Below, one piece after another: positions 42,637-51,928 of a stretch of 64,000 nucleotides of DNA. Numbering within the stretch: the first letter of the stretch is position 1; the number at the start of each line of letters is the position of its first letter. The position numbers were made by a program, and so were the translations under genes. Origin of the DNA: CAYVFC01 sp964450715. GTDB lineage: Bacteria > Myxococcota_A > Polyangia > Polyangiales > JAFGIB01. Below the pieces are notes generated by a model. The model made no database searches. It worked only from the letters and a program-made list of their open reading frames with translations, and was not told where the DNA came from. Location: contig CAYVFC010000017.1 in the NCBI GenBank assembly GCA_964450715.1, positions 21,518-85,517 on the forward strand, read 5' to 3'.

Positions 42637-44148
42637 TCACGAGGAGAGCCGGCTGCGGATCAGCGCCACCTCGGGCATGAAGCGGTAGAGGTCGCGCCGG
42701 ATGCGCTCGCGCACGTAGCGGCCGTAGGCGCGGGCGGCCAGCCGCAGCCAGGATGAGGGCAGCGAGTCGGCGACCGTCTTGCCGTCCAGGAAGAAGGTGA
42801 AGTAGGCCGCCTTCTCCAGAAAGCGCCGGGTGGCGGGCGCCAGCCACTCGCCGCTGCACCTCTCCCAGCCCCAGTCCGACCAGCCCTGGAAGCGGTCGGG
42901 GGCCTGCAGGCCGTTTTGCAGACAGTAGTCGTAAAGAGGTGTTCCGGGATAGGGGGTGTAGAGCTGGAGCGGGGTGGTTCGCGCCTGCGGGTTCTCCCGC
43001 ACCAGGCGCAGCATGAAGTGCAGCGTGTCCTTGATCTCCTCCAGCGTCTCGGTGGGAAAGCCGGCCATGAAGCTGTACTTGGGGGCGATGCCGGCCCGGC
43101 CCAGCTTGTCGTTCACCCGCAGCACCTGCTCGGTCCGGGTACCCTTCTCGATGAAACCGAGCACCCGGTCGTTTCCCGACTCGACCCCCAGGTAGAGGTG
43201 GTGGAACCCAGCGCGCCGAAACAGGCGTAGCGTCTCCAGGTCCATGCGGTCGAGCGCATCCACCCGGCAGTTGGCGCGCAGGCCGAGATGGACGCCGCGC
43301 TCGAGCAGCAGCTCGCACACCCGGCGCGCGCGCTCGATGCGGATGAAGAACTCGTCGTCGATTATGTGCACGGCGTTGACGCCGAAGCGCCGCGCCAGCG
43401 CCTCGATGGCGTCGGCCGTGCGCTCCGGCGACTCGGCCCGGTAACGCCTGCCGCCGGGCACCGAGCCCAGGTAACAGTAGCCGCAGCGCATGGGGCAGCC
43501 GCGGCTGCTGGTCAGCTGCAGGGAGCGTTCCGAGCCCACCTCGCGCAGCACGTAGCTCTGCACCGGCACCAGCGAATAGTCGAGCTCGGGCAGCTGTTGC
43601 ATGTCGAGACAAGCGCGCGGCTCGGTGCGCACCGCCGCGCGCTGCCGCCGGAAGGCGATGCCCGCCACCCGCTCCAATCGCGCGGGATCCAGGCGCGAAG
43701 CAGCCTTGACGCCGGGCTTGTCCAGCGCTCGGGTGAGCTCGAGCGCGGTCTGCTCGCCCTCGCCGATGACGACCACGTCGCTGAGCTCGTGGGCCAGCAC
43801 CTGCTCGGGCAATATAGAGGGGTGAACCCCGCCCCAGACCAGCGGTACCGAGGGCGCCAGCTCGCGCACCAGTCGGGCGGCCTGCAACCCGCTGGTGATC
43901 TGCCCTCCGGTCATGCAGGTCATCCCCACCCAGAGCGGCGGGCAGTGCAGACATTGGCGCAGGCTCTGCCGCCAGTCGGGATCGACGCGCTGGTCGATGA
44001 TGCGCACCGAGTAGCCCGCGCGCTTGAGAAAGCTGCCCAGGTAGAGCAGGGCCAGCGGCAGGCGCGTGGTCACCCCGGCGATGTCCCAGCGGGTGCGCGG
44101 GAAGAGCAGCACGACGTCGGTCGCGTCACCGGTTCGTCTATCGCTCAC
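42637..44148 (-). CDS. B12-binding radical SAM protein
   Basis: The 503-residue protein has an N-terminal B12-binding Rossmann domain (LPLALLYLGSFLKRAGYSV at the start, VWGGVHPSILPEQ and VVIGEGEQTALEL) and a radical SAM barrel with GCPMRCGYCYL (Cys218, Cys222, Cys225), LYLGVESGND and MAGFPTETLEEI. All cluster ligands are present. It overlaps the gene upstream, a polytopic membrane protein, by 11 bp, and so is the last gene of a four-gene unit (50088 to 42637). The same pairing occurs at 23270-26850. Carbon methylation or a related radical step on a lipid-linked substrate is a reasonable inference, not proven. Confidence 0.88.
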   Translation of the reverse strand: MSDRRTGDATDVVLLFPRTRWDIAGVTTRLPLALLYLGSFLKRAGYSVRIIDQRVDPDWRQSLRQCLHCPPLWVGMTCMTGGQITSGLQAARLVRELAPSVPLVWGGVHPSILPEQVLAHELSDVVVIGEGEQTALELTRALDKPGVKAASRLDPARLERVAGIAFRRQRAAVRTEPRACLDMQQLPELDYSLVPVQSYVLREVGSERSLQLTSSRGCPMRCGYCYLGSVPGGRRYRAESPERTADAIEALARRFGVNAVHIIDDEFFIRIERARRVCELLLERGVHLGLRANCRVDALDRMDLETLRLFRRAGFHHLYLGVESGNDRVLGFIEKGTRTEQVLRVNDKLGRAGIAPKYSFMAGFPTETLEEIKDTLHFMLRLVRENPQARTTPLQLYTPYPGTPLYDYCLQNGLQAPDRFQGWSDWGWERCSGEWLAPATRRFLEKAAYFTFFLDGKTVADSLPSSWLRLAARAYGRYVRERIRRDLYRFMPEVALIRSRLSS

Positions 44149-46045
44149 GCTTGCGCCCCTTCAGCTTCAGGTTCTCCGGGCAGAGACCGGCGGGCAGCCT
44201 CTGGTTGTTGGGAAGGTAGATGAGGATATGCGCGTACTGCGCCGCGACATAGTAGTTCTGCGCCAGCACCGGACGCAGCTCGGGGATCTTCACCAGCAAG
44301 GGTGGCTTTCCCATCGCCCCCACGATGACCTCGGAAGGCCGGGCCATCAAGCGCCACAGCACCTCGGGCGGGACCAGCCGTTCCAGCGTCTTGCGATCGA
44401 TCAGATCGTTTCTCAGCAGGTAGAACAGGTAGCGATAACGCCCCCCGAGGGGCCGGGTGTGGGAGAGGTAGTTGAGGAGCTGGTTGGACTGCAGGACCAT
44501 CACCTCGGAGCCGTTGCGCGACAGCTCGTCCACGCAGAGCCCCGCCAGGTTGATGGCGACATCCCAGTCGCGGTCGGTGATCGCGCTGGAGGTGTTCCTC
44601 ACCGCCCGGTCGTTTTCCGGTCGATACTTCAGGTAACGCATGCGGTGCCCGTACCAGTCCCCCTCTTCCAGGCTCAGGGCCTCGAGCGAAGGGGAGACGG
44701 CGATGGTCGAGCAGGCCAGCAACACCGCCGAGGCCAGCCCGACCCGCGCCGCGCCGGTGAAGCGCCGCGGCAGCAAGCGGTCGAGCTGGAAGAGCAGGAC
44801 CATCAATACCGCCAAGCTCGGCAACATGGCCTGAAAAAGGTGCGGCTCGTCCGAGCGCGGATAGATCACGTACGTATACAGCGTGACCATGGCGAACAGC
44901 CCGGTGGTGCGGGCCCGCGAGCCGGTCCACCCCTCCCCCAGCGCCGCCCGCCCCCGCCGTTCGCTCTGCAGCACGAGCCAGGCGCAGAATAGGATGGTCA
45001 GCAGCCAGGGCAGCTGCAGCCAGTACCACTTGCTGAGCTCCCGGTACAGGCCCTCCACGCCGATGGGCGGTACGGGATGGATGTAGGCCGACTTGGAGAC
45101 CATGACGGTGAGCTCCCACAGATAGTCCCTGCCCCCCGACCAGCCGTAATAAACCAAGAAGAAGGCCGCCCAGCCCGCCAGCGTAGTCCCGAGATAGAGC
45201 GCAAATGCGGTCAATCGCGGGCGAACCGCCTCCGCGTCCTCGGCCGGCCTGCGCATACCGTCCAGCGTCCAGGCCAGCAACAGCAGCAAGGGGGCTGCCA
45301 AATACAAAAAGTACATGGCGTCGAAGTGCTTGCTGATGAAGAGCATCAACACCAGGGCGTAGACGGCCAGCCCCAGGGGACGGGCGGCCAGGTAGAGCCT
45401 GCGCAGGCCCGGGGAGATCTCCGCCGGCTGCCGCCCGCCGCCGGGCGCAGGGGCCGGCTGCCAGTAGAAGTAGTAGTAGAGCACCCCCAGCCAGACGAAG
45501 AGCCCCGCGTTGAGCTTGATCCAGAGCACGACCGCGGTGCAGAGCCCGGCGGCAAGCGGATTGAGCTTGCCCCGGCTGAGCGGCTCGAACAGCGCCAGGT
45601 ACCAGCTGAGAATCACCAGCGGATAGGCGGTATGAAAGGCGTAGGGCGTCTGCAGGAACTGAAAGGGCTGTCCCAGCAGGAAGGTCGCGCAGCAGGCGGC
45701 CAGCAGCGCGTAGAAACGGTCCGCCTGCCGCTTGACCAGCAGGTAGGTCGCGACCACCGAGAGGATCTTGAGCAGGATCATCCAGATCCGCACCCCCCAG
45801 ACCTCGCGCCCGGCCAGGGCGTAAAAGAGGGCCGGGAATACCCAGTTCAGTGGCCCGTAAACATCGACGAAGTCCCAGTAGGGCAGCTTGCCGTCGCAGA
45901 TCATTTCCAGGTAGTCGAGGATGAGCGCCCCGTCCACCGTGTTGGGCGGAAGCCGGGCGGTCTGCGCGAAGTAAAAGAAGAGCGCGGCCGTCGCCAGCAG
46001 GACCGCGGCGCCGAGACCGACCCGTCGCGCAACCGCCCCCGCCAT
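44138..46045 (-). CDS. Polytopic membrane protein, GT-C-like family, paralogue 3
   Basis: ATG 46045 overlaps the stop of the fusion gene upstream by 1 bp (TGATG). The 635-residue protein has ~12 transmembrane helices. Its first loop has PPNTVDGALIL and WDFVDVYGPLNWVFPALFY, then WGVRIW, like the two paralogues. The C-terminal soluble domain contains NQLLNYLSHTRPLGGRYRY, LVPPEVLWRLM and a final IPELRPVLAQNYYV. Acidic residues in the first loop fit a GT-C glycosyltransferase using a polyprenyl-phosphate sugar. It is coupled to GT2/methyltransferase and radical SAM genes. The reading frame runs open further upstream to 46798 as a shadow of the fusion gene. Confidence 0.78.
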   Translation of the reverse strand: MAGAVARRVGLGAAVLLATAALFFYFAQTARLPPNTVDGALILDYLEMICDGKLPYWDFVDVYGPLNWVFPALFYALAGREVWGVRIWMILLKILSVVATYLLVKRQADRFYALLAACCATFLLGQPFQFLQTPYAFHTAYPLVILSWYLALFEPLSRGKLNPLAAGLCTAVVLWIKLNAGLFVWLGVLYYYFYWQPAPAPGGGRQPAEISPGLRRLYLAARPLGLAVYALVLMLFISKHFDAMYFLYLAAPLLLLLAWTLDGMRRPAEDAEAVRPRLTAFALYLGTTLAGWAAFFLVYYGWSGGRDYLWELTVMVSKSAYIHPVPPIGVEGLYRELSKWYWLQLPWLLTILFCAWLVLQSERRGRAALGEGWTGSRARTTGLFAMVTLYTYVIYPRSDEPHLFQAMLPSLAVLMVLLFQLDRLLPRRFTGAARVGLASAVLLACSTIAVSPSLEALSLEEGDWYGHRMRYLKYRPENDRAVRNTSSAITDRDWDVAINLAGLCVDELSRNGSEVMVLQSNQLLNYLSHTRPLGGRYRYLFYLLRNDLIDRKTLERLVPPEVLWRLMARPSEVIVGAMGKPPLLVKIPELRPVLAQNYYVAAQYAHILIYLPNNQRLPAGLCPENLKLKGRKRER

Positions 46046-47697
46046 CAGGCCCTCTTCTTGCAGACCAGCAGCTTGATGTCGCCCAGGCTGAAGGCCAGCA
46101 CCGCCTCGCCGAGCGGGCTCGAGCCCAGCGCCGTGCCGAGCGCGCGCGCGCCGGGCACCCCGATGGTATCGAGCTTGGAGAGCAGGTAGCGCAGCGTCAC
46201 CATGTGGCAGTAGTCGAAGGACTCGACCACGGTGAAGCCCGCCTGCTCCAGCACCCGGGCCAGGGTGGCGTCGGTGAAGTAGAACAGGTGCATGTCCATC
46301 AGCCAGGGCCAGCGGCTGCCCAGCAGCTGCGCGAACCAGTTGTCGATCATCAGGGTGGAGAGCATCAGCGTGCCGTCGCGTTTCAGCAGGCGGTGCACCT
46401 TGCCCAGCTCCCCCACCGGATCGGACAGGTGCTCCAGCACGTCCCAGAGCGTGACCGCGTCGTACGGACCCGCGTCCGCGGGCAGGTCGTCGAGGGTGCC
46501 AGGGTAGACCGGCACGTCGCTGTGCCGCCGTGCCTGCTCGACCGCCCAGCGGCTGGGCTCCACCCCCTCCACCCGCAGCCCGTGCCGGCGAGCCACGCTG
46601 AGAAAGGCGCCGCAGTAGCTGCCCACGTCGAGCCAGCGCTCGCCGCGCCTCACGTATTGGCGCAGACGCGACAGGTTGCGCTCGAACATGCGCTCGCGCA
46701 CCTGGATATCGTCGATAAACCCGGGGTCTGCGACCCGGGCGTACTCCTCCAGCAGCTGTCGCGGGGAGAGCTTCGGCTTCATGAAGGTCAGCCCGCATTG
46801 GAGGCAGCGCAGGATCTGCCCGTGCGAGCGCGTCGAGCGGCTGGAACAGCTGTAGCGGGATATCTCCGGGAGCGCGTCGAGCGGCTCGCGCGCCGGGTAG
46901 ACCTCGACGTGGTAGGTGTTGCCGCAGGCGGCGCAGGCGATCTGGTTACCGGGGCCGGCCGGCGGAAAGATGGAGGCGACCAGCCCCGTCTCGGTGCCGG
47001 AAAGCCTGCGCCCCAGCAGGGAGAAGACGGTGACCACGGCTCGGTAGATCTCCAGCTTGGAGATCTTTGACGTGCCTATCAGACGATTCTCGAAGTAGAT
47101 GGGGAACTCGGCCAACCCCCCGGCCAGCCGCGAGACGCGGAAGAGGGACTCCACGGCGAAGGAGTAGCCCTCGGACTTGATGCGATCGATATCCAGCCGC
47201 CGCAGCAGCGACAGGGTGTAGCCGCGGTAGAGCGTGGTGTTCTCCTGAAGCGGCAGGCCCAGCGCGTTCTTGGCCACGGTATTGGCGGTGCGGCTGAGGA
47301 AGGCACGGTACAGTCCGTGGTTGCTGCTGCCGCCCGGCATGTAGCGCGATCCGGTCACGAAATCGCTGGTCCGCAGCTGCTCCAGGAAGCGGGGCAGGTA
47401 GCGGGGGTGGTGGGAGAAGTCGGCGTCCATGGTGATGAGGATGTCGTAGGCGTGGTCTCGCGCGTAGTGGAAGGCGAGCTTGTGCGCCGACCCCACCCCC
47501 ATCTTGCGGGGACGGTGAACGACCTTCAGCCGGTCGTGGCGGGAGGCCATCTCGTCGAGCAGAGCGCCGGTGCCGTCCGGGGAGGCGTCATCCACCACCA
47601 GGATGTGTGCCTCGGGCAGGTAGCTCCAGATGCCTTCGATCAGGGCCCGGGCGTTTCCAGCTTCGTTGTAGGTCGGAAAGAATACCAGTACGGACAT
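46045..47697 (-). CDS. GT2 glycosyltransferase fused to zinc-ribbon methyltransferase
   Basis: The 550-residue protein joins two enzymes. Residues ~1-245 are a DPM1-like GT2 domain with FFPTYNEAGNA, the DDASPDGTG nucleotide-sugar site, TMDADFSHHP (DXD-type metal site) and ENTTLYRGYTLSLLRRL; it should transfer a sugar to a polyprenyl phosphate. Residues ~255-305 form a zinc ribbon (IACAACGNTYH and LRCLQCGLTFMKPKLSP), and ~320-550 a class I methyltransferase (WLDVGSYCGAFLSVA, AVTLWDVLEHLSDPVGEL). The second gene of an operon, 24 bp after the SpeE-like gene and 1 bp overlapped with the membrane protein gene. At 54351-56046 the same two activities occur as separate genes, which supports a joint role. 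Confidence 0.88.
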   Translation of the reverse strand: MSVLVFFPTYNEAGNARALIEGIWSYLPEAHILVVDDASPDGTGALLDEMASRHDRLKVVHRPRKMGVGSAHKLAFHYARDHAYDILITMDADFSHHPRYLPRFLEQLRTSDFVTGSRYMPGGSSNHGLYRAFLSRTANTVAKNALGLPLQENTTLYRGYTLSLLRRLDIDRIKSEGYSFAVESLFRVSRLAGGLAEFPIYFENRLIGTSKISKLEIYRAVVTVFSLLGRRLSGTETGLVASIFPPAGPGNQIACAACGNTYHVEVYPAREPLDALPEISRYSCSSRSTRSHGQILRCLQCGLTFMKPKLSPRQLLEEYARVADPGFIDDIQVRERMFERNLSRLRQYVRRGERWLDVGSYCGAFLSVARRHGLRVEGVEPSRWAVEQARRHSDVPVYPGTLDDLPADAGPYDAVTLWDVLEHLSDPVGELGKVHRLLKRDGTLMLSTLMIDNWFAQLLGSRWPWLMDMHLFYFTDATLARVLEQAGFTVVESFDYCHMVTLRYLLSKLDTIGVPGARALGTALGSSPLGEAVLAFSLGDIKLLVCKKRA

Positions 47698-47721
47698 GGG
47701 TCGGAGTGGGTACCTTAGTCC

Positions 47722-50088
47722 TCACCCGCAATCGCGGGCAAGCGTCCATCGGCCGGCGGCCGCGAAGCCGAGCGCGGCCAGGTAGCAGGCCGCGGCGACC
47801 AGGGTGGCCGCGGTGAAGCCCAGGTGCATGGCCAGCGCCGCGCCCAGCACCGAGGCGAGCACCGAGCAGACCCCGTTCACGCCCCAGGCGTATGCCACCG
47901 AGCGCGGGTAGCGGTGCCCGAGCCGCCCCAGCCCCAGAGGCATGGCCGCGCCTGCCGCCATCCCCAGCGGCGCGATGAACGCGACGGCCACCAGCACCCG
48001 GAGGGCAAAGCTGAGATGGATCAGTCGGTGCACCAGCGGCAGCGAGAACAGGGCGGCTACGACCAGCAGGGCGACCAACGCGCCGAGCGCGCGCAACAGG
48101 GTCTCTCTCTCCCGTTCGGTCCGCGTGAACAGGAGGGAACCGAGTCCGGAAAACAGCAGCAGCGCGAAGAGCACCACCGAGAGCGCGTAGGTGGGGAAGC
48201 CCAGAAACAGCACCATGCGCTGGATCAGGACCACCTCCATCAGCATGAAGCCGAGGCCGATGGCTGCGAAGTAACCGATGGCGCTCAGCGGCGGCCGCGG
48301 GGCGTCTCTCACCGCGGCCAGGGGAAGCAGAAAAGCTACCGCGGAGAAGAGCGCGAGGATCAACAGCGTGACCATCAGCACCTTGTCGGGCGCCACGCTG
48401 TAGTGGTACCCGGCCAAATTCTCGCCCAGCTGGTGCAGGCGTTGCATGGAGAAGAAAAAGGGCCGGTCGTCGGTGGGCGGGCAGACGTCCAGGCGCCAGC
48501 CGTTGCAGAACCGATCGATGGCGGCGGCGGCATCCGGGGAACGGCCGCCCTGTCCGTACATTCCCAGGCTCTCGGCCAGCTGCTTCCAGGCGCCGCGAAA
48601 GGGCCCGCCCGGAGCGAATAAAAGCCCGTCGCCCCGTACCGCGGCCAGGTTGCGCACCCGGTCGAGCTCGGCCTCGGTGTAGGGCTCGCGGCGCGCCAGC
48701 ACCGCGCCCACCGGCGGCCCCATGAACTCGGTGCCCGCCACCACCACCAGGTGGCGGCCGGGCTCGCGCACGCCCAGGCGCTGCAGGGCGGCCAGCGCCA
48801 GCACGGTGACCCGCAACGCCTCGTCGCCCACCAGCTGTACCGGCCGGGTGACGTTGAGCACGCCGCCCGGGCGCAGGTGCCGGAAGTACTCGAGGAAGCC
48901 CTCCACCGTGTAGAGGTTGTTCTCCATCAGCGCGTACCCCTGCGCCGCGTTGGCGCTCAGGGTATCGGTGAAACCGATGTAGATCTGGTCGTAGCGCGTC
49001 TCGCGCCCGGCCAGCACCGAGCGGCCGTCCCCGATGGCGGTGAAGACCTTCGGCCTGGAATAGGGCGCTCCGGAGATCCCGCCCAGGTCCTCGTCCACCA
49101 CCCTGCGGTTGGCGTCGATGAGCTCGATGACATCCACTCGCTTCTGCCCCGATGAAAGCGCGGTGTAGATATCGCGCCCGCCGCCTCCGCCGATGATCAG
49201 GGTGCGACCGGGCGCGGTGAGCTCGTAGCCGATGCTACCCGGTCCGGTGTTCAGCTTCCGCCAGCCGGGTACCTCGCCCGGGCGCACGATGGGCACCGGG
49301 GCGAAGACCCGATCGTAGAAGAGCAGCGCGATCTCGTCGTTGCCGGCAATCCGAAAACCAAAAACCCGCGCCAGCGGGCTCCAGTGTTCGGCCACCTGCA
49401 GGGCGTCGGGTGGCAGCTGATAATAGTGGGGCAGGCGCAGCGCCGAGCCCGACCGGGAGCTGCCGGCCGCGGCCGGCGCCAGCAGCAGCAGCGTGACGGC
49501 GGCCAAACGCTCCGCGCGCGAAGCGCCGCCGGCGAACAGAACAGCGCCGAGCGCCGCCAGCGCCCCCAGGCAGACCAGCAGCGTGGGCGCGTCGAGAAGC
49601 GCCATGGCGGGCACCACCGCGAAGGCGCCCAGACCGGCTCCCGCCAGGTCCCAGGCGTACACGGCGCCGATGGCGGCGCGATAGCGGGCAATGGCCAGGG
49701 TGATAACCAGCCCGGAGAAGAGCGCCGGCAACACGCAGAGCAGACAGGCCAGCGCCAGGCTGATGGCAAAGGAAGCGCCCAGCGGCCCGCGCTGGGTGAA
49801 GTCGATGCGGACCAGCAGGAAGGGGATGACCACCAGCGAGGCCGCGAAGGCGGCGCAGAGCCTGGCCAGCACGGCCCGGGTGTTGGAGCGCTCGAACCAA
49901 GCGGGGCGGACGTAGACCAGCATCGCACCCGCACCCATGCCCAGCATGGCGATGGATACGGCCAGAAAGCTGAAGTGGTAGGCGATGACGGCGGAGAAGA
50001 AGCGGGTGAGCGCCACCTGCAAGGCGAGCGTGCAGGCGGTGCTGAGCGCGATGGCCGTCAGGACGGCCGCTCCGGGTTTCTCGGCCAT
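47722..50088 (-). CDS. Membrane protein with spermidine-synthase-like domain
   Basis: ATG 50088 starts a 788-residue protein with N-terminal transmembrane helices (~1-215), a SAM-fold domain resembling spermidine synthase at ~290-540 (LIIGGGGGRDIYTAL, then VDVIELIDANRRVVDED, and YDQIYIGF), and about six more helices at ~575-780 (LPLAAVRDAPRPPLSAIGYF and following). This fused layout is known from bacterial 'spermine/spermidine synthase' membrane proteins whose substrate is unknown. The aminopropyl-acceptor residues of true SpeE are not clear. It is the first gene of the operon 50088-42637 and may supply an acceptor or export the product. Confidence 0.8.
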   Translation of the reverse strand: MAEKPGAAVLTAIALSTACTLALQVALTRFFSAVIAYHFSFLAVSIAMLGMGAGAMLVYVRPAWFERSNTRAVLARLCAAFAASLVVIPFLLVRIDFTQRGPLGASFAISLALACLLCVLPALFSGLVITLAIARYRAAIGAVYAWDLAGAGLGAFAVVPAMALLDAPTLLVCLGALAALGAVLFAGGASRAERLAAVTLLLLAPAAAGSSRSGSALRLPHYYQLPPDALQVAEHWSPLARVFGFRIAGNDEIALLFYDRVFAPVPIVRPGEVPGWRKLNTGPGSIGYELTAPGRTLIIGGGGGRDIYTALSSGQKRVDVIELIDANRRVVDEDLGGISGAPYSRPKVFTAIGDGRSVLAGRETRYDQIYIGFTDTLSANAAQGYALMENNLYTVEGFLEYFRHLRPGGVLNVTRPVQLVGDEALRVTVLALAALQRLGVREPGRHLVVVAGTEFMGPPVGAVLARREPYTEAELDRVRNLAAVRGDGLLFAPGGPFRGAWKQLAESLGMYGQGGRSPDAAAAIDRFCNGWRLDVCPPTDDRPFFFSMQRLHQLGENLAGYHYSVAPDKVLMVTLLILALFSAVAFLLPLAAVRDAPRPPLSAIGYFAAIGLGFMLMEVVLIQRMVLFLGFPTYALSVVLFALLLFSGLGSLLFTRTERERETLLRALGALVALLVVAALFSLPLVHRLIHLSFALRVLVAVAFIAPLGMAAGAAMPLGLGRLGHRYPRSVAYAWGVNGVCSVLASVLGAALAMHLGFTAATLVAAACYLAALGFAAAGRWTLARDCG

Positions 50089-50149
50089 GGGCGGGACCCT
50101 ATCCCGGAGCGCCCGGCTTGAAAACACCCGCGTTTAGCGAATAAATGGT

Positions 50150-51781
50150 GTGGCAAAAGTGAGTACGGTGGAAAATACAGGGCGTACCGCCACGGCGCTG
50201 TTCCTGTGGCTGGTGCTGGCCTATCACCTGAACCTGTCGGTGATCGAGGAAGGAGACGCCAAGGCCAACGCGCTGCTTCCCGTCACCCTGCTGGTCAACG
50301 GCACCCTGTCCTATACGGCGGAGGAGTTCCCCGAGTGCTTTTCCTGGATCGTGGTCACCCACGATCCGGACCGGCCGCGGGTGACGGCGATTCACACCTG
50401 GGACCAGATATACGACGGAAAGAGCTTCAACGAGTGGCGGGAGATGGGCCACCTGAGGCTGCGCCGTCCGGCCTATTTCCTGGTCCGCTCCGACAAGCAG
50501 AACACCTACGTGAACACCTACGGCCCGGTGACCGGCCTGACGCTGCTGCCGCTGTTAGCCCCGCTGCTGGCCGCCAATCCCGATCTGCAGCACGAGCAGC
50601 GGTTGATCCTCTCGGCGGCCAAGCTGTACGCATCGCTGCTGGTGGCGGGCTCGGCGGTCTTCCTGTTCCTGATCGGCCTGCGCTTGATCGGCTACCGGGG
50701 TGCGCTCTTCCTGGCCCTCGTCTACGGCCTCTGCACCTGCGTGTGGAGCATCTCCAGCCAAAACGCCTGGCAGCAGACGCTCAACCTCTTCCTGCTCAGC
50801 GCGGGCTGCTACCTGCTGGTAGAGACCGAACGCGGGCAACGCCCTGGGCTGATGGCCGGACTCTGCGGATTCGTGCTGGGTGCAGCCGTGGCCTGCCGCA
50901 GCACCAGCCTTTTGCTGGCCGCTCCCATCTTTCTATACCTGCTCATCTACCACCGCCGTCCGGCGCTGCTCTTCGTCCTCTGCGGCTGGCCGCTGCCGGC
51001 GGCCATCGGCTGGTACAACCATCACTTCTTCGACAGCCCCTTCACCTTCGGGCAGAGCATCGTGGGGGAACTGCTGGCCATCGACAAGACGGGCTCGCCG
51101 GACATGTGGCAGACCCCGCTCTGGTACGGAGCCGCAGCCCAGCTCATCAGCCCCTCGCGGGGGCTGCTGGTCTACTCGCCGTTCCTGCTCTTCTCGGCCT
51201 GGGGGGCCTTCGCGGTCTGGCGCGACCCGACCTGTCGCCCGCTGCGCCCGTTGACGTTGGGGGTGGTACTGGTAGCGTTTACACAATTCAAATGGTTCGA
51301 CTACTGGGGAGGATGGGCATACGGCTACCGGCCGCTGGTGGATCTGGCCCCCCTACTCTGTCTCTTCCTGCTGCCCGTCCTGCGACCGATATGGCGCAGC
51401 CGCGTGCTACAAGCGATCTTCGCCGCCCTGATCATGTGGTCGTTCTGCGTACAGGTGATCGGCGCTTTCAGCTACGACAAGGCGGGGTGGAACGAGCGGA
51501 TGCTGCACGCGGTGCTGCTGACGGGCTGGGAGCGCCGTATGGTGTTGACCCGCGAAGAGGCCATGGAATTGATAGAGGAAAAGGGTGGCAAGTATCTGGG
51601 AGTTCACTACTGCAACATGGACTACCCGTTCTGCCGCCACCGGCTCTGGTCGGTCCGCGACACCCAGATCGGATACTACGCCACCCACTTCCTGGAGGCG
51701 CGAGCCAAACGGCTCGATCCCGGGTGGGATCAACTTTTGCTACCCTCGACCCGGCTGACCGCGCTGGACGAACCTCGGTGA
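50150..51781 (+). CDS. Polytopic membrane protein, GT-C-like
   Basis: A GTG at 50150 starts a 543-residue membrane protein with about 10 helices. The first loop after TM1 is long and acidic (EEGDAKANALLPV, then NTYGPVTGLTLLPLLAP), followed by membrane segments and a C-terminal domain with VHYCNMDYPFCRHRL. The layout is GT39/GT87-like but the WDFxDxYGP motif of the three paralogues is missing, so it is a distinct family member. It diverges from the operon at 50088 (gap ~60 bp) and could be co-regulated with it. No clear ribosome binding site decides the start, and a GTG a few codons later is an alternative. Confidence 0.7.
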   Translation: MAKVSTVENTGRTATALFLWLVLAYHLNLSVIEEGDAKANALLPVTLLVNGTLSYTAEEFPECFSWIVVTHDPDRPRVTAIHTWDQIYDGKSFNEWREMGHLRLRRPAYFLVRSDKQNTYVNTYGPVTGLTLLPLLAPLLAANPDLQHEQRLILSAAKLYASLLVAGSAVFLFLIGLRLIGYRGALFLALVYGLCTCVWSISSQNAWQQTLNLFLLSAGCYLLVETERGQRPGLMAGLCGFVLGAAVACRSTSLLLAAPIFLYLLIYHRRPALLFVLCGWPLPAAIGWYNHHFFDSPFTFGQSIVGELLAIDKTGSPDMWQTPLWYGAAAQLISPSRGLLVYSPFLLFSAWGAFAVWRDPTCRPLRPLTLGVVLVAFTQFKWFDYWGGWAYGYRPLVDLAPLLCLFLLPVLRPIWRSRVLQAIFAALIMWSFCVQVIGAFSYDKAGWNERMLHAVLLTGWERRMVLTREEAMELIEEKGGKYLGVHYCNMDYPFCRHRLWSVRDTQIGYYATHFLEARAKRLDPGWDQLLLPSTRLTALDEPR

Positions 51782-51928
51782 TGACCCTGGTATAGATAAC
51801 GTATAGCCGATCCGGGCCAGTCGGCGTGTCCTATTTTTAGGTCGCCAGAGCGGCGCTTATCCGCTATCCTGTCAACTGGACGTATAGCTTCGTCTTCCTC
51901 TGCCCCGCCCGCTCGTCTCGCCCACCAG

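Noticed and set aside
42476..43954. Minus-strand frame of 492 codons inside the radical SAM gene
   Set aside because: It is a shifted frame of the same gene, rich in Arg/Ala/Gly, without the Cys motif.
43288..44223. Plus-strand frame opposite the radical SAM gene
   Set aside because: No domain; the opposite strand has intact B12 and iron-sulfur motifs. Same for 51992-53215 opposite the AarF gene and 44066-46189.
44138..46798. 886-residue version of membrane protein paralogue 3
   Set aside because: The first 251 residues are an out-of-frame reading of the GT2-methyltransferase fusion gene; the real signal-anchor helix begins at ATG 46045.
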